Shown here: positions 30,223-38,946 of the stretch, one piece after another
Layout of the letters: each line of letters opens with the position of its first letter
How positions within the stretch are numbered: position 1 is the stretch's first letter
Assembly: GCF_001693755.1 (NCBI RefSeq)
Contig: NZ_LYST01000055.1
Location: 62,001-126,000, forward strand
Length of the DNA: 64,000 nucleotides
Reading direction: 5' to 3'
Source of the DNA: Gilliamella sp. wkB171
GTDB taxonomy: Bacteria > Pseudomonadota > Gammaproteobacteria > Enterobacterales > Orbaceae
Made by a program: the position numbers and the translations under genes
The notes under the pieces: model-generated
What the model saw: only the letters and a program-made list of their open reading frames with translations
Databases searched by the model: none
Told to the model about the DNA's origin: nothing

Positions 30223-30906
30223 CTAGGTGAAATCGACAACATATTTAGTATTAGTAGCAAATTTATATTCAATGGCTATTGGTTCGCTGTTAATATCAAA
30301 ATAGTGGTTAGAAATTTTAAATAATGGGTTATTAATTTTGATACCTAGCTGTTTGGCAAGTTCAGCATTGGCAACAATTAATTGTAAATCTTGTTCTAAT
30401 TTATCAACTTTCTTTTTACTCGAATTGACAATTTCGAGTGCCGATAACACTTTTATTATGGAAAGTTGAAAATCAGGAAAATAGTTAAGAGGTAGCAAAA
30501 AAATAGCTTTTACGACACTGTTTTTTGCCACTTCAAGAAAGCTAATATAATAAATAAGCTCGGACGATTTTATTTTTAATAATTGACTGTAGTAGCTTCC
30601 TGCTTGTCTTAAATAAGACTCTTTGATCACTTTTTTATCATTTTGATAATCATAGGGTTTGATGATGCCCGTCATTTCTAGAATATTTTGCGTTGAAAGT
30701 TTAGGTGCGACAAATAACCCCACCCCTTTCTTTCTTACAACTTGATTTTTTTCAACTAATAGGTCTATTGCTTTACGAATAGTTGTTCTACTTACGCCGT
30801 AGTTTTGTTGTAGCTGGCCTTCTGGCGGTAATGCGGCACCAACACCATACCTACCCGTATCTATTAACTCGCTTAACTGAACTGCAATTTTTTCAAATAA
30901 CTTCAT
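30223..30906 (-). CDS. GntR/HutC-type regulator, second of a pair
   Basis: A 227-residue regulator with an N-terminal winged helix (GVGAALPPEGQLQQNYGVSRTTIRKAIDLL, about residues 20-50) and a C-terminal UTRA effector domain. UTRA domains bind sugar phosphates or related ligands. The gene overlaps the upstream GntR gene by four bases (ATGA), so both are translated together, followed by the PTS genes. The Salmonella gfr operon instead uses a sigma-54 activator. Confidence 0.87.
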   Translation of the reverse strand: MKLFEKIAVQLSELIDTGRYGVGAALPPEGQLQQNYGVSRTTIRKAIDLLVEKNQVVRKKGVGLFVAPKLSTQNILEMTGIIKPYDYQNDKKVIKESYLRQAGSYYSQLLKIKSSELIYYISFLEVAKNSVVKAIFLLPLNYFPDFQLSIIKVLSALEIVNSSKKKVDKLEQDLQLIVANAELAKQLGIKINNPLFKISNHYFDINSEPIAIEYKFATNTKYVVDFT

Positions 30907-31625
30907 TTATCTGTCTCGCTATAATTGAAGATATTTTTAGCCGATAAGTGATATTTAAATCGGTTACCTATTAAATATTGCTCAGTGTGTTCAAAAGGCT
31001 CAAAGTTATTATCGTAGTTATAACTTGAAACCTTATAGATTGGTGTTTGTTCTTTGATACCTAAATACTTGGCACATTCTTTATTTGCGGTTTCGTAGGT
31101 AATTTCTTCCCGACCATGACTCGGTATTAGCTGGTAATGATCTTTTAAATATTGATAAAGCGACACATTGCTCAAATTCTGTGTTTCTAAACCTCTGAAT
31201 TTTTCGAAGGGTAAATAACAGATCTCGTAAGATAAAGGCATTTCACCTAATACGCGTTGCCTAATTATTTTGAGTAATTGGTGATTAAAATTAAAGAATT
31301 TTGTCAATTCTGAGGGAATCTTGATAACTTGGTTGGAAAGAACTTTGATTTTAATTTGTTTTGGATTTTCTTTATCTATTTCTTCACTAAATGAAGACAT
31401 TTTCAACATATTGATTTCAAATATTGTTGGATATTGTGTATTTTTTTTAGCAGAAAAAACATAGCCTTCCATGGCCAAATCATTTAACGCTTTTCTAACC
31501 GTTGTTCGACTGACGCCAAAATATTCGGCAAGCCCACGTTCTGTGAATTTATCCTTAATTATGGCTGGATTTGCTTTAATTTGCTCTTCAACAGCTGTTT
31601 TGACCGCAATATCACGATATTCCAA
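30903..31625 (-). CDS. GntR/HutC-type regulator, first of a pair
   Basis: A 240-residue GntR-family regulator with a winged helix (KFTERGLAEYFGVSRTTVRKALNDLA, about residues 25-50) and a UTRA domain (about residues 85-235). It starts at TTG 31625: no ATG is in frame before an upstream stop, and GGGG lies seven bases before the TTG. It is clearly related to the next gene but well diverged. Palindromes just upstream are likely binding sites. Confidence 0.87.
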   Translation of the reverse strand: MEYRDIAVKTAVEEQIKANPAIIKDKFTERGLAEYFGVSRTTVRKALNDLAMEGYVFSAKKNTQYPTIFEINMLKMSSFSEEIDKENPKQIKIKVLSNQVIKIPSELTKFFNFNHQLLKIIRQRVLGEMPLSYEICYLPFEKFRGLETQNLSNVSLYQYLKDHYQLIPSHGREEITYETANKECAKYLGIKEQTPIYKVSSYNYDNNFEPFEHTEQYLIGNRFKYHLSAKNIFNYSETDK

Positions 31626-31641
31626 TAGTCATCCCCTTCCT

Positions 31642-31673
31642 TTTTGGATCGTAATATCCAAAAGATATATCTT
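31642..31673. promoter_or_regulatory. Two palindromes upstream of the GntR-PTS operon
   Basis: TTTTGGAT (31642-31649), six bases, then ATCCAAAA (31656-31663) is a perfect inverted repeat. It overlaps AAGATATATCTT (31662-31673), a perfect 12-base palindrome. A similar AATATATCTTG recurs at 31709-31719. They lie 17-48 bases upstream of the operon start and are good candidates for the two GntR proteins. Confidence 0.6.
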
Positions 31674-31717
31674 AAATCCATTTTTATTGGTTAAAAATTA
31701 ATTAAAAAAATATATCT

Positions 31718-31723
31718 TGTCAA
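31718..31723 (-). promoter_or_regulatory. Possible -35 box of the GntR-PTS operon
   Basis: The minus strand reads TTGACA at 31718-31723, with only a weak -10 (TAATTT) about 17 bases downstream. The palindromic AT-rich motifs lie in and after the spacer, as expected for repression. Confidence 0.4.
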
Positions 31724-31813
31724 TCTTAAGTACCAAAATTGTTGTTATGATCACAATATTTATTGTAAGTGACATTAAATCAGTAAGATAATAAAAAATA
31801 GAGCGGGGAAGAG

Positions 31814-31907
31814 AGGATGACTCGCATTTCATGCTCGCCCTTCGGGTCGTTGCTTAAGCAACGTTGTCTCGCTACGCTCTGCTCGAACCTCCGTCGGTTC
31901 TCATCCT
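31814..31907. repeat. Palindromic structured element with tRNA-like ends
   Basis: AGGATGA (31814-31820) and TCATCCT (31901-31907) are inverted ends. Inside are GTTGCTTAAGCAAC (31849-31862, perfect palindrome), CCCTTCGGG and GAACC-6 nt-GGTTC. AGAGAGGAT (31810-31818) and TCGAACCTCCG (31883-31893) are contiguous in the neighbouring tRNA-Pro gene but are 64 bases apart here. It may be an intergenic repeat or tRNA-derived remnant. Confidence 0.55.
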
Positions 31908-31925
31908 TTAAGCTGAAGCGGATAA

Positions 31926-31958
31926 TAAAAAAGCCCACTTAATGAGCAGGCTTTTTTA
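31926..31958 (-). terminator. Terminator after tRNA-Pro
   Basis: AAAAAAGCC and GGCTTTTTT form the stem around a 13-14 nt loop; on the minus strand this ends the His-Pro tRNA transcript. Confidence 0.75.
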
Positions 31959-31966
31959 TTTAAAAT

Positions 31967-32043
31967 TGGTCGGCGAGAGAGGATTCGAACCTCCGACCCA
32001 CTGGTCCCAAACCAGTTGCGCTACCAAGCTGCGCTACTCGCCG
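31967..32043 (-). tRNA. tRNA-Pro (anticodon TGG)
   Basis: A 77-base cloverleaf including encoded CCA. The acceptor stem is CGGCGAG/CTCGCCG, the anticodon stem-loop is CTGGT-TTGGGAC-CAG with TGG, and the T arm contains GGTTCGAATCC. It lies 22 bases downstream of tRNA-His on the same strand. Confidence 0.96.
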
Positions 32044-32065
32044 TTAGATTTTTTGCTTCATAAAA

Positions 32066-32142
32066 TGGGGTGGCTAATGGGATTCGAACCCACGACAACT
32101 GGAATCACAATCCAGGGCTCTACCAACTGAGCTATAGCCACC
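32066..32142 (-). tRNA. tRNA-His (anticodon GTG)
   Basis: A 77-base cloverleaf including CCA and the extra G at position -1 typical of histidine tRNA, facing C73. The anticodon arm is CTGGA-TTGTGAT-TCCAG. With tRNA-Pro it looks like a shortened form of the E. coli argX-hisR-leuT-proM operon. Confidence 0.96.
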
Positions 32143-32221
32143 ATTGAAGCAGGACGAAATATTACGCATAAAAAACAACATTGTCCAGCATATTTTTTAA
32201 AAAATATACCAATTGGTTATA

Positions 32222-32253
32222 TTAAAAGCGCTAAAAGTTTAATCTTTTAGCAC
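32222..32253 (-). terminator. Terminator after cyuA
   Basis: A 10-bp stem (GCGCTAAAAG at 32228-32237, CTTTTAGCAC at 32244-32253) with one G-T pair; on the minus strand TTTTAAT follows. Confidence 0.7.
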
Positions 32254-32264
32254 TAAAACGTAGT

Positions 32265-33560
32265 TTAAGCCTTATGTGACATGATATCAATAATCTGAGT
32301 ATCAGTTGCTTTCATGCTATTACTAGCGATGGCCCCTAAGTTGTTGATTGAATTTTCAACACTATCACAGACTATACCTTCGTTTCCTGTTACCCGAATA
32401 TGGTTTAAAGCCATCAGTACAGCTTTAAACGCTGATGAAACAGATGTTGAAACTTTCATTGCACAGCTATTTGAAGCGCCATCACAAATGATGCCTGATA
32501 AGTCGCCAATCATATTACAAATTGCCATATCAACAGGTTCATATTTGCCTTGACCAAGTAACCATGCCATACCCGCTGCTGCGCCCATAGCGGCTGTTGA
32601 CGCTGCACAAAGAGCCGATAAAGGCGGAAACTTGCTATGAATATAAATGGCAATGGTATGGGATAACATTAATGCTCGAGCTAATTGTTCAGGTGTTGCA
32701 TCTAAATAGTCTGCTACCACTACAACCGGCATGGTAGCGGTGATTCCTTGATTACCTGAACCTGAATTGCTCATGGCTGGTAACGTTGCACCACCCATAC
32801 GCGCATCAGATGCAGCAGTTGTGCGAATAATGACCTTTGAAAGCAAATCATCAGCTAATAATCCTGTTTGGGTTTGTTCATGTAATGTTGAGGCAATACT
32901 TAATCCATAAGCATGCTTTAATCCTTCTTGAGAAAGGGCGCAATTTAATTCGGCAGCGTGTAAAATGAATTGAATATCTTCAAAATTTGCATAGGTTGCA
33001 AAGTCATAAATTAATCTTACCGATACCTGTTTGATGATATCGTTATTGTTTAATTGATTTGTAGCAATGTTATTTTGTTTAAAAATAACGCTACTGTTTT
33101 TTTCAATCAAAATAACATTGGTATGTGAATTTTCGATGCATACTTTAACATGATCGTGTTGTGTATAAATATTGACTTCACAGTAGATGGCTTGATTATT
33201 GTTGGCTATTTTCACATTCACTTTGTTATCTACTAACATTTTTTTAGCTAAGGTTATTTGCTCTGTTGTTATATTTTTTAATACTTCAAGTCCAGCCTTT
33301 GCATCGCCACCTATCGCGCCAATTGCTGCGGCAATAGGTAATCCAACCATGCCAGTGCCAGGCACAGTCACGCCCATACCGTTTTTCATTAAATTTGGTG
33401 AAACATAAGCATCAATTTTTTCAATATTATTTTTGTTTAGATATTGAGCCGCAACAGCAGCGGCAAATGCTAATGATATCGGTTCAGTACAACCAAGTGC
33501 GGGTAATACTTCATGTTTCACCAATTTAATTAATTCTTGCCACATTACTTGTTGTTTCAT
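32265..33560 (-). CDS. cyuA: L-cysteine desulfidase CyuA (UPF0597 family)
   Basis: A 431-residue iron-sulfur enzyme that breaks L-cysteine into pyruvate, sulfide and ammonia. The N-terminal [16 protein letters not shown] holds the first cluster cysteine; further cysteines are in the [32 protein letters not shown] region. The glycine-rich [11 protein letters not shown] and SNSGSGNQG segments match the family. In E. coli cyuA pairs with the transporter gene cyuP and the regulator cyuR; neither is adjacent here. Confidence 0.9.
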   Translation of the reverse strand: MKQQVMWQELIKLVKHEVLPALGCTEPISLAFAAAVAAQYLNKNNIEKIDAYVSPNLMKNGMGVTVPGTGMVGLPIAAAIGAIGGDAKAGLEVLKNITTEQITLAKKMLVDNKVNVKIANNNQAIYCEVNIYTQHDHVKVCIENSHTNVILIEKNSSVIFKQNNIATNQLNNNDIIKQVSVRLIYDFATYANFEDIQFILHAAELNCALSQEGLKHAYGLSIASTLHEQTQTGLLADDLLSKVIIRTTAASDARMGGATLPAMSNSGSGNQGITATMPVVVVADYLDATPEQLARALMLSHTIAIYIHSKFPPLSALCAASTAAMGAAAGMAWLLGQGKYEPVDMAICNMIGDLSGIICDGASNSCAMKVSTSVSSAFKAVLMALNHIRVTGNEGIVCDSVENSINNLGAIASNSMKATDTQIIDIMSHKA

Positions 33561-33941
33561 TGTTTATCTCCATATTTTAATGGTAATGTTGATGGTGAAA
33601 TGTTACCTTCTTGATAGCATACTATTTTATTTAATATTTATTGAAAATTGAACGATGTGATTGCAGCGTAAACAGCATAAGGCTTAATTATTTGCTGTTT
33701 GATATTAATAACCAATCTGACAATTTTGACTTAAATAATATGGTAAGTAATTTAACTGATAAATACTATTCAAATTCTTTCAAAAAATATAATAAGCAAT
33801 AATATTTATCTTAAATTTTTTATATGGTTGGTTAGTAAATTAAATAATCAGGAATAGTTCAAAATATGTAATATTTTAGTAAAACTACCTGACTTTTTTT
33901 TAATTATTGCAATAATGTAAAGACCTAAAATTTAGATAATA
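33561..33941. other. Divergent intergenic region, cyuA and cpxR
   Basis: 381 AT-rich bases with no credible gene; cpxP is not present. One inverted repeat, AAACAGCA (33670-33677) with TGCTGTTT (33693-33700), is of unknown role. Confidence 0.5.
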
Positions 33942-34634
33942 ATGGCGATTATGATAAATATTTTATTAATTGATGATGATATTGAATTATCACAAATGCT
34001 AAGTGAATATTTGACCAATGAAGGTTTTAATATTAAAAGTGTTTATTTGGGTAAGGATGGTATTGATGAAGCATTATCGGGTAAGTATCGTGCCGCAATT
34101 TTAGATGTCATGCTACCTGATATTAATGGTATTGATGTATTAAAAAGCATACGTCAGCAATGTAATATGCCCGTTATTATGTTAACAGCTAAAGGCGATA
34201 ATATTGATCGGGTGTTAGGCTTAGAGCTTGGTGCTGATGACTATATTCCTAAACCTTGTTATCCACGAGAATTATTAGCTAGGTTGCGAGCTGTTTTACG
34301 TCGGTTTGATGAACGTTCAGTTGAAATGGTCGATGACAAAAAATACCATTTTAATGGTTTAACGCTTGATTTACCGCAGCGCCTTTGTACTTGGAATGGG
34401 CAAGTTATTGATTTGACATCAACTGAATTCAATTTATTAGTTTTATTAGTCAAACATAGTGAACGGGTTGTGACTAAAGAAGAGCTATCTGAAATAGGAT
34501 TAGGTCGAGCTAGAGAGCTTTATGATCGTAGCGTTGATGTCCATATTAGTAATATTCGTCAAAAACTGTCTCAAGTAGCACAAAACGATGTGACAATTGA
34601 AACCATTCGAGCAGTAGGTTACCGTATCCGTTAA
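33942..34634 (+). CDS. cpxR: Response regulator CpxR
   Basis: An OmpR-type response regulator of about 230 residues for envelope stress. The receiver domain has LLIDDDIEL, the phosphorylated aspartate in AAILDVMLP (about residue 54), the TAKG loop and the lysine in IPKPCYP. The C-terminal winged helix includes DRSVDVHISNIRQKL and IETIRAVGYRIR. The start may be ATG 33942 or ATG 33951; the shorter form (MINILLIDDD) aligns better with E. coli CpxR. The cpxA start lies 19 bases after the stop. Confidence 0.9.
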   Translation: MAIMINILLIDDDIELSQMLSEYLTNEGFNIKSVYLGKDGIDEALSGKYRAAILDVMLPDINGIDVLKSIRQQCNMPVIMLTAKGDNIDRVLGLELGADDYIPKPCYPRELLARLRAVLRRFDERSVEMVDDKKYHFNGLTLDLPQRLCTWNGQVIDLTSTEFNLLVLLVKHSERVVTKEELSEIGLGRARELYDRSVDVHISNIRQKLSQVAQNDVTIETIRAVGYRIR

Positions 34635-34653
34635 CGATAGAGTAGGCTTTGGT

Positions 34654-35949
34654 ATGAATCGTCGATTATTTTGGAAAATACTGATTATATTTTGTGTGAT
34701 TTTTTATCTTACCTTTCAGTTAACCTGGATAGCTTTCTCCTTTTATGTAGAAAATAGAAATCAACGTTTTCTTAATCATATGCCGACCAAAGTCGATATG
34801 ATCGCGCAATTGTTACATGTCGCGGGTGAAGATGAAACACTTAATTTTATTGCGCATTTACCTGAACGTGAACGGGCGTTGTTATCAATAAAATTAATTT
34901 CCCCTCAAAATGATCAAGTTAATATATTGACTGATGAATTAGAGTCACCAACTTATATTTATCAACGAACAGCTATTGCGCCTGATGGTACTTTATATGC
35001 TGTTTCGTTCAAAGAAGATAAAGATGATCGTAGCAAAAAGGTATTTTTTAGTATGCCGTTGCCAATTATGTTAATGGGAGGATTTGTTGGTTTAGCTTTT
35101 AGTCTATTTTTAGCATGGAACTTAACTAGGCCAATGCGGTTATTGCGACAAGGCTTTTTTCGTGTATCACAAGGTGATCTTTCTGTCAGGTTATTTAAAA
35201 AATTAAAGCCTAGACGTGATGAACTCAGTGAGTTGGGTAAAGATTTTGATATGATGGTTGAACAATTAAATATTTTAATTTCAGATCGTCAAGCACTTTT
35301 ACATGATGTGTCACATGAGTTGCGTACACCGCTTGCGCGTTTACAGTTAGCCATTGGGCTTGCTCAACAGAATAAACAAAATATTGATACTGCTTTAGCG
35401 AGAATTGAATTAGAGTCGGAACGATTAGATCAGTTAATTGGTGAAATTTTAAATTATTCACGCGCCGAAATGAATAATCGTACTGATGAATATTTTGATT
35501 TAAAAGATTTAATTAGTGTGGTGATTAGTGATGCTAATTATGAAGCCAATCATCAATTAATTGATGTACATTTTAATTTAGCATCCATAACGCATTCTAT
35601 TATTAAAGGTAATTCGGAACAAATTCGCCGAGCAGTTGAAAATATTATTCGTAATGCAATTCGTTTTTCTAAAGCTGGGCAAGCTGTCGAAGTATCGTTA
35701 AAAGAAGTGGGTAAATATTTGCAAATTGAAGTCAAAGATCGTGGTCCAGGTGTTGATTCAAATAAATTATCGAGTATTTTTGAACCGTTTGTTCGTATCC
35801 AGTCAGCACAATTAGGTAAAGGTTATGGTTTAGGTCTGGCAATTGCAAGAAAGACCGTCATTATGCATAACGGTACTATTCAAGCAAATAATCGTGATGG
35901 TGGGGGATTAGTGGTCACTATCAAACTTCCTTATTGGCGTAACCACTAA
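34654..35949 (+). CDS. cpxA: Sensor histidine kinase CpxA
   Basis: A 431-residue inner-membrane kinase. Two membrane helices (about residues 7-29 and 130-154) flank a periplasmic domain of about 100 residues. Then come a HAMP domain, the H-box DVSHELRTPLARLQLA, the N-box ENIIRNAIRFS, and the ATP-lid motifs KDRGPGVDS and GYGLGLAIA. The protein is somewhat shorter than E. coli CpxA (457 residues), mostly in the sensor domain. It senses misfolded envelope proteins and phosphorylates CpxR. Confidence 0.9.
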   Translation: MNRRLFWKILIIFCVIFYLTFQLTWIAFSFYVENRNQRFLNHMPTKVDMIAQLLHVAGEDETLNFIAHLPERERALLSIKLISPQNDQVNILTDELESPTYIYQRTAIAPDGTLYAVSFKEDKDDRSKKVFFSMPLPIMLMGGFVGLAFSLFLAWNLTRPMRLLRQGFFRVSQGDLSVRLFKKLKPRRDELSELGKDFDMMVEQLNILISDRQALLHDVSHELRTPLARLQLAIGLAQQNKQNIDTALARIELESERLDQLIGEILNYSRAEMNNRTDEYFDLKDLISVVISDANYEANHQLIDVHFNLASITHSIIKGNSEQIRRAVENIIRNAIRFSKAGQAVEVSLKEVGKYLQIEVKDRGPGVDSNKLSSIFEPFVRIQSAQLGKGYGLGLAIARKTVIMHNGTIQANNRDGGGLVVTIKLPYWRNH

Positions 35950-35956
35950 TGTATTA

Positions 35957-36709
35957 TTAATAACACTCAGAATTAACTGTTAATACATATTGTTTGACTA
36001 AACTTTCAAGTGTAATTTTGTCGTGACCAGTAAAATTGAGTCTTTGTATAATTTTATCAGGCTCACTGTCTAATATAGCTTTATATTGCGCGATATATTG
36101 GCTGGAAATAGGTTTGTATGACCAGTGCCACTCTTCTGGCAAATATCCTCCTTTACGACCTTCATTGAATGGCTGGCAAAAACCATACTTAGGTAAATTT
36201 TTTTGTAGCCATTGGTAAAGTATGATGCCTTTTTTATCATTTCTAAAATAACTTGATGAAACACTGGTAATGTCTATATCTGTTCCCCAATGATGTCTTG
36301 AGGTACCTGGCATAGATGATAGTTTTAAAATTTGCTCAGCAATTTTTTGGGGTTCATGAAGTTTTGGTAACAAGTCATCCCATTTACGTTGCCAAATGCC
36401 ATTTTGATACGTGTAATTACGAGTTGCACTCACAACTATAAACGGTATATCTGGATAAGACTTTTTAAAGTCGTTATAAGCTTTAATTAACTGCTGGGCA
36501 GGTTCTTTTTGCAGATACATGCCTTTTTTATTAACAGGTAAAATTGTTGAATCTAACGCAATAAAATTGTTATCTTTCTTTTCGTCAAATTGACCTGTTA
36601 ATTTATCTAATGAAATTGGTTGTGCCATAGCGAATGTTGAACATAAAAGTAAAGTTATTGTGTGCGTAATCGTTAACGTTTTTTTTAAAATTGTTGAATT
36701 CATTTTCAT
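35957..36709 (-). CDS. M15-family D-alanyl-D-alanine carboxypeptidase-like protein
   Basis: A 250-residue exported protein with a VanY-type zinc peptidase domain. The signal peptide ends at about residue 29 (FAMAQP). The metal and catalytic residues are seen in SRHHWGTDIDIT (His and Asp) and EEWHW (Glu and His). It should trim peptidoglycan stem peptides. It is convergent with cpxA, with seven bases between the stops. The adjacency to cpxRA is suggestive, but no shared transcription is possible in this orientation. Confidence 0.85.
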   Translation of the reverse strand: MKMNSTILKKTLTITHTITLLLCSTFAMAQPISLDKLTGQFDEKKDNNFIALDSTILPVNKKGMYLQKEPAQQLIKAYNDFKKSYPDIPFIVVSATRNYTYQNGIWQRKWDDLLPKLHEPQKIAEQILKLSSMPGTSRHHWGTDIDITSVSSSYFRNDKKGIILYQWLQKNLPKYGFCQPFNEGRKGGYLPEEWHWSYKPISSQYIAQYKAILDSEPDKIIQRLNFTGHDKITLESLVKQYVLTVNSECY

Positions 36710-36807
36710 TTATAAATCACTAATATTTATTAGCCAGATAAAGTGAAAACCAGTATAATCCTTTCCCTAAAAATTTAAATAGCCATAATGTGTAAAAACG
36801 AGGCCTT

Positions 36808-37992
36808 ATGTTAACATCATCAACACCGAACATGTCTGTAAATTGTGCAGATGCAGCAAAAATAACACAAACTACTCCAGCAACCAATGAAAAAATTAAT
36901 CTACTCAATTTTACCCGCCAGCAATTGAGAGAGTTTTTTATATCATTAGGTGAAAAACCTTTTAGAGCAGATCAAGTGATGAAGTGGATCTATCATTTTG
37001 GAATAGATGACTTTGATCAAATGACTGACATTAATAAAAAATTACGTGAACAATTAAAAACGTTAGCCGAAATTAAAGCTCCAATAATAGCGATGGAACA
37101 ACGTTCATCTGATGGTACCATTAAATGGGCATTGGATGTCGGCAATAATCAGATGATTGAGTCGGTGTATATTCCTGAGCGCGATCGCGCAACTTTGTGT
37201 GTGTCCTCACAAGTAGGATGTGCTTTGGAGTGTAAATTCTGTTCAACCGCTCAGCAAGGTTTTAATCGTAATTTAACCGTTTCTGAAATAATCGGCCAAG
37301 TTTGGCGTGCATCAAATGCCATTGGTGTGACAGGAAAATTAGCCGATAGACCTATCACAAATGTTGTTATGATGGGAATGGGGGAACCTTTACTCAACTT
37401 ATCTAACGTTGCGCCGGCAATGGAAATCATGTTAGATGATTTTGGTTACGGTTTATCGAAAAGACGTGTTACGCTTTCAACTTCGGGTGTTGTTCCTGCT
37501 TTAGATAAATTGGCTGGAATGATTGATGTTGCGTTAGCGATTTCACTTCATGCTCCAAATGATACGATTCGTAGTGAAATTATGCCAATTAACCAAAAGT
37601 ATAATATGGCGATGTTACGCGATTCAATTTTACGTTATTTGTCGACTTCAAATGCCAATCATGGCAAGGTAACAATTGAGTATGTGTTACTAAATCAGAT
37701 TAATGACGGCGTAGAACATGCTCATGAGTTAGCTCAATTCTTAAAAAATGTACCAAGTAAAATTAATTTAATTCCATGGAATCCGTTCCCTGGTGCTCCT
37801 TATTCACGTTGCTCAAATACACGTATAGACCGTTTTATGAAAACATTGATGGGTTATGGATTTACGGTTATTGTACGTAAAACCCGCGGCGATGATATAG
37901 ATGCCGCATGTGGTCAGTTAGCCGGTGAAGTTGTCGACAGGACTAAAAGAACACTGTATAAAAAGCAAAACTTGGTTCAGCAAACCGCATAA
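36808..37992 (+). CDS. rlmN: 23S rRNA/tRNA adenine-C2 methyltransferase RlmN
   Basis: A 394-residue radical-SAM enzyme that methylates A2503 of 23S rRNA and A37 of some tRNAs. The cluster motif is CALECKFC, followed by SAM-binding [20 protein letters not shown] near the C-terminus holds the catalytic cysteine. ATG 36808 has GAGG four bases upstream; the first 28 residues are poorly conserved, so ATG 36832 is also possible. pilW follows. Confidence 0.95.
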   Translation: MLTSSTPNMSVNCADAAKITQTTPATNEKINLLNFTRQQLREFFISLGEKPFRADQVMKWIYHFGIDDFDQMTDINKKLREQLKTLAEIKAPIIAMEQRSSDGTIKWALDVGNNQMIESVYIPERDRATLCVSSQVGCALECKFCSTAQQGFNRNLTVSEIIGQVWRASNAIGVTGKLADRPITNVVMMGMGEPLLNLSNVAPAMEIMLDDFGYGLSKRRVTLSTSGVVPALDKLAGMIDVALAISLHAPNDTIRSEIMPINQKYNMAMLRDSILRYLSTSNANHGKVTIEYVLLNQINDGVEHAHELAQFLKNVPSKINLIPWNPFPGAPYSRCSNTRIDRFMKTLMGYGFTVIVRKTRGDDIDAACGQLAGEVVDRTKRTLYKKQNLVQQTA

Positions 37993-38020
37993 AAATAGAC
38001 AACGGAAAAGGGAAAAGTTA

Positions 38021-38635
38021 ATGAAAATATGGTTAGTCATCTTCAGCTGTGTATCCATGATTGCTTTAACAGGTTGCCAAGTTAAAGGCCATGAAGAATT
38101 TGATCCTCAAACCGCCGCATTATCTAGAACGCGATTAGGTTTGGCTTATTTGGCTAAGGCTGATGAGTCACCAGAAAATATCAAAGCTGCACATTATAAC
38201 TTGAAATTGGCTGCACAATATTCACCTAATAACCCTCAAGTTATGCTAGCAATGGCAATGTTTGATCAGCATGTTGGTGAATATAATGAAGCTGAAATGA
38301 TTTACAAACGTATCACCTTAATGCAACCCGGTAATGGACTGTATCGTGTTCATTATGGTTCTTTTTTATGTGGTAGAAATCGTTATCAAGAAGCAAAACA
38401 ACAATTTCAACAAAGTATTGATTTAGATCGCCACCGTTGGAAAGCCGATGCGTATGAACAATATGGTTATTGTGCGATTCAGAACGGTGATCAGAAAACT
38501 GCTGATTTAATGTTTAAGCAACTTTTTAATTACGATGCATCTCGACAAGAAAGTGTCATTAAAACGGCTCAATTATACCAAAAAAATGGTGATACTAAGG
38601 TGGCTAATTATCTATTTTCTGTTGCGAAAAAATAA
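38021..38635 (+). CDS. pilW: PilW/PilF-type TPR lipoprotein
   Basis: A 204-residue lipoprotein with a signal peptide and lipobox (Leu-Thr-Gly-Cys19). The mature part has about five tetratricopeptide repeats (AHYNLKLAAQYSPNNPQV, AEMIYKRITLMQPGNG, AKQQFQQSIDLD). PilW/PilF assembles the type IV pilus secretin and commonly follows rlmN. The ATG at 38021 has AAGGG upstream; the longer frame from 37925 overlaps rlmN and lacks the signal at its N-terminus. No other pilus gene is in the window. Confidence 0.88.
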   Translation: MKIWLVIFSCVSMIALTGCQVKGHEEFDPQTAALSRTRLGLAYLAKADESPENIKAAHYNLKLAAQYSPNNPQVMLAMAMFDQHVGEYNEAEMIYKRITLMQPGNGLYRVHYGSFLCGRNRYQEAKQQFQQSIDLDRHRWKADAYEQYGYCAIQNGDQKTADLMFKQLFNYDASRQESVIKTAQLYQKNGDTKVANYLFSVAKK

Positions 38636-38946
38636 ATATTGATAACGATATGGTGCTTGTACAAAGCGGAAGTTTATACCCTAAGCTTGTTGCGTAAGTT
38701 TAATTAAATTATGTTAGTAAACCATTTTGGGTGATGGTTTACTTTACGTAATATAACTATGAGAAAAAATTACAACGGTTAATTTATTTACCACTGCTAT
38801 TGGGTAATTTTCTGATAATTTACGTGGCTACGCTAAAAAGTTTTGAATTTAAGAAGGGTTGTATAATTGAAGCTAAAGGAACATTACCTGTTAGCTTCAA
38901 TTTATTGTAGTAAATTTCACTTCGCTAAAAACGAAGTGAAGCGTTT
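38636..38946. other. Intergenic region with three hairpins after pilW
   Basis: No credible gene is seen; rodZ and ispG, which often follow pilW, are absent. Three inverted repeats are present: AGTAAACCAT/ATGGTTTACT (38716-38743), ATTGAAGCTAA/TTAGCTTCAAT (38866-38901) and TTCACTTCG/CGAAGTGAA (38916-38940). The second is followed by TTTATT and fits a plus-strand terminator; the third may end the minus-strand ClpB-like operon. Confidence 0.55.

Noticed and set aside
31738..31765. Possible CRP site upstream of the GntR-PTS operon (TGTTA and TCACA)
   Set aside because: The half-sites are three bases apart instead of six.
33868..33883. GTAAT and GTAAA repeat upstream of cpxR, resembling a CpxR box
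   Set aside because: The spacing is six bases instead of five and the first half is imperfect, so autoregulation cannot be claimed from it.
37925..38020. N-terminal extension of the PilW lipoprotein
   Set aside because: It lies inside rlmN and would bury the lipoprotein signal; ATG 38021 has its own ribosome site.
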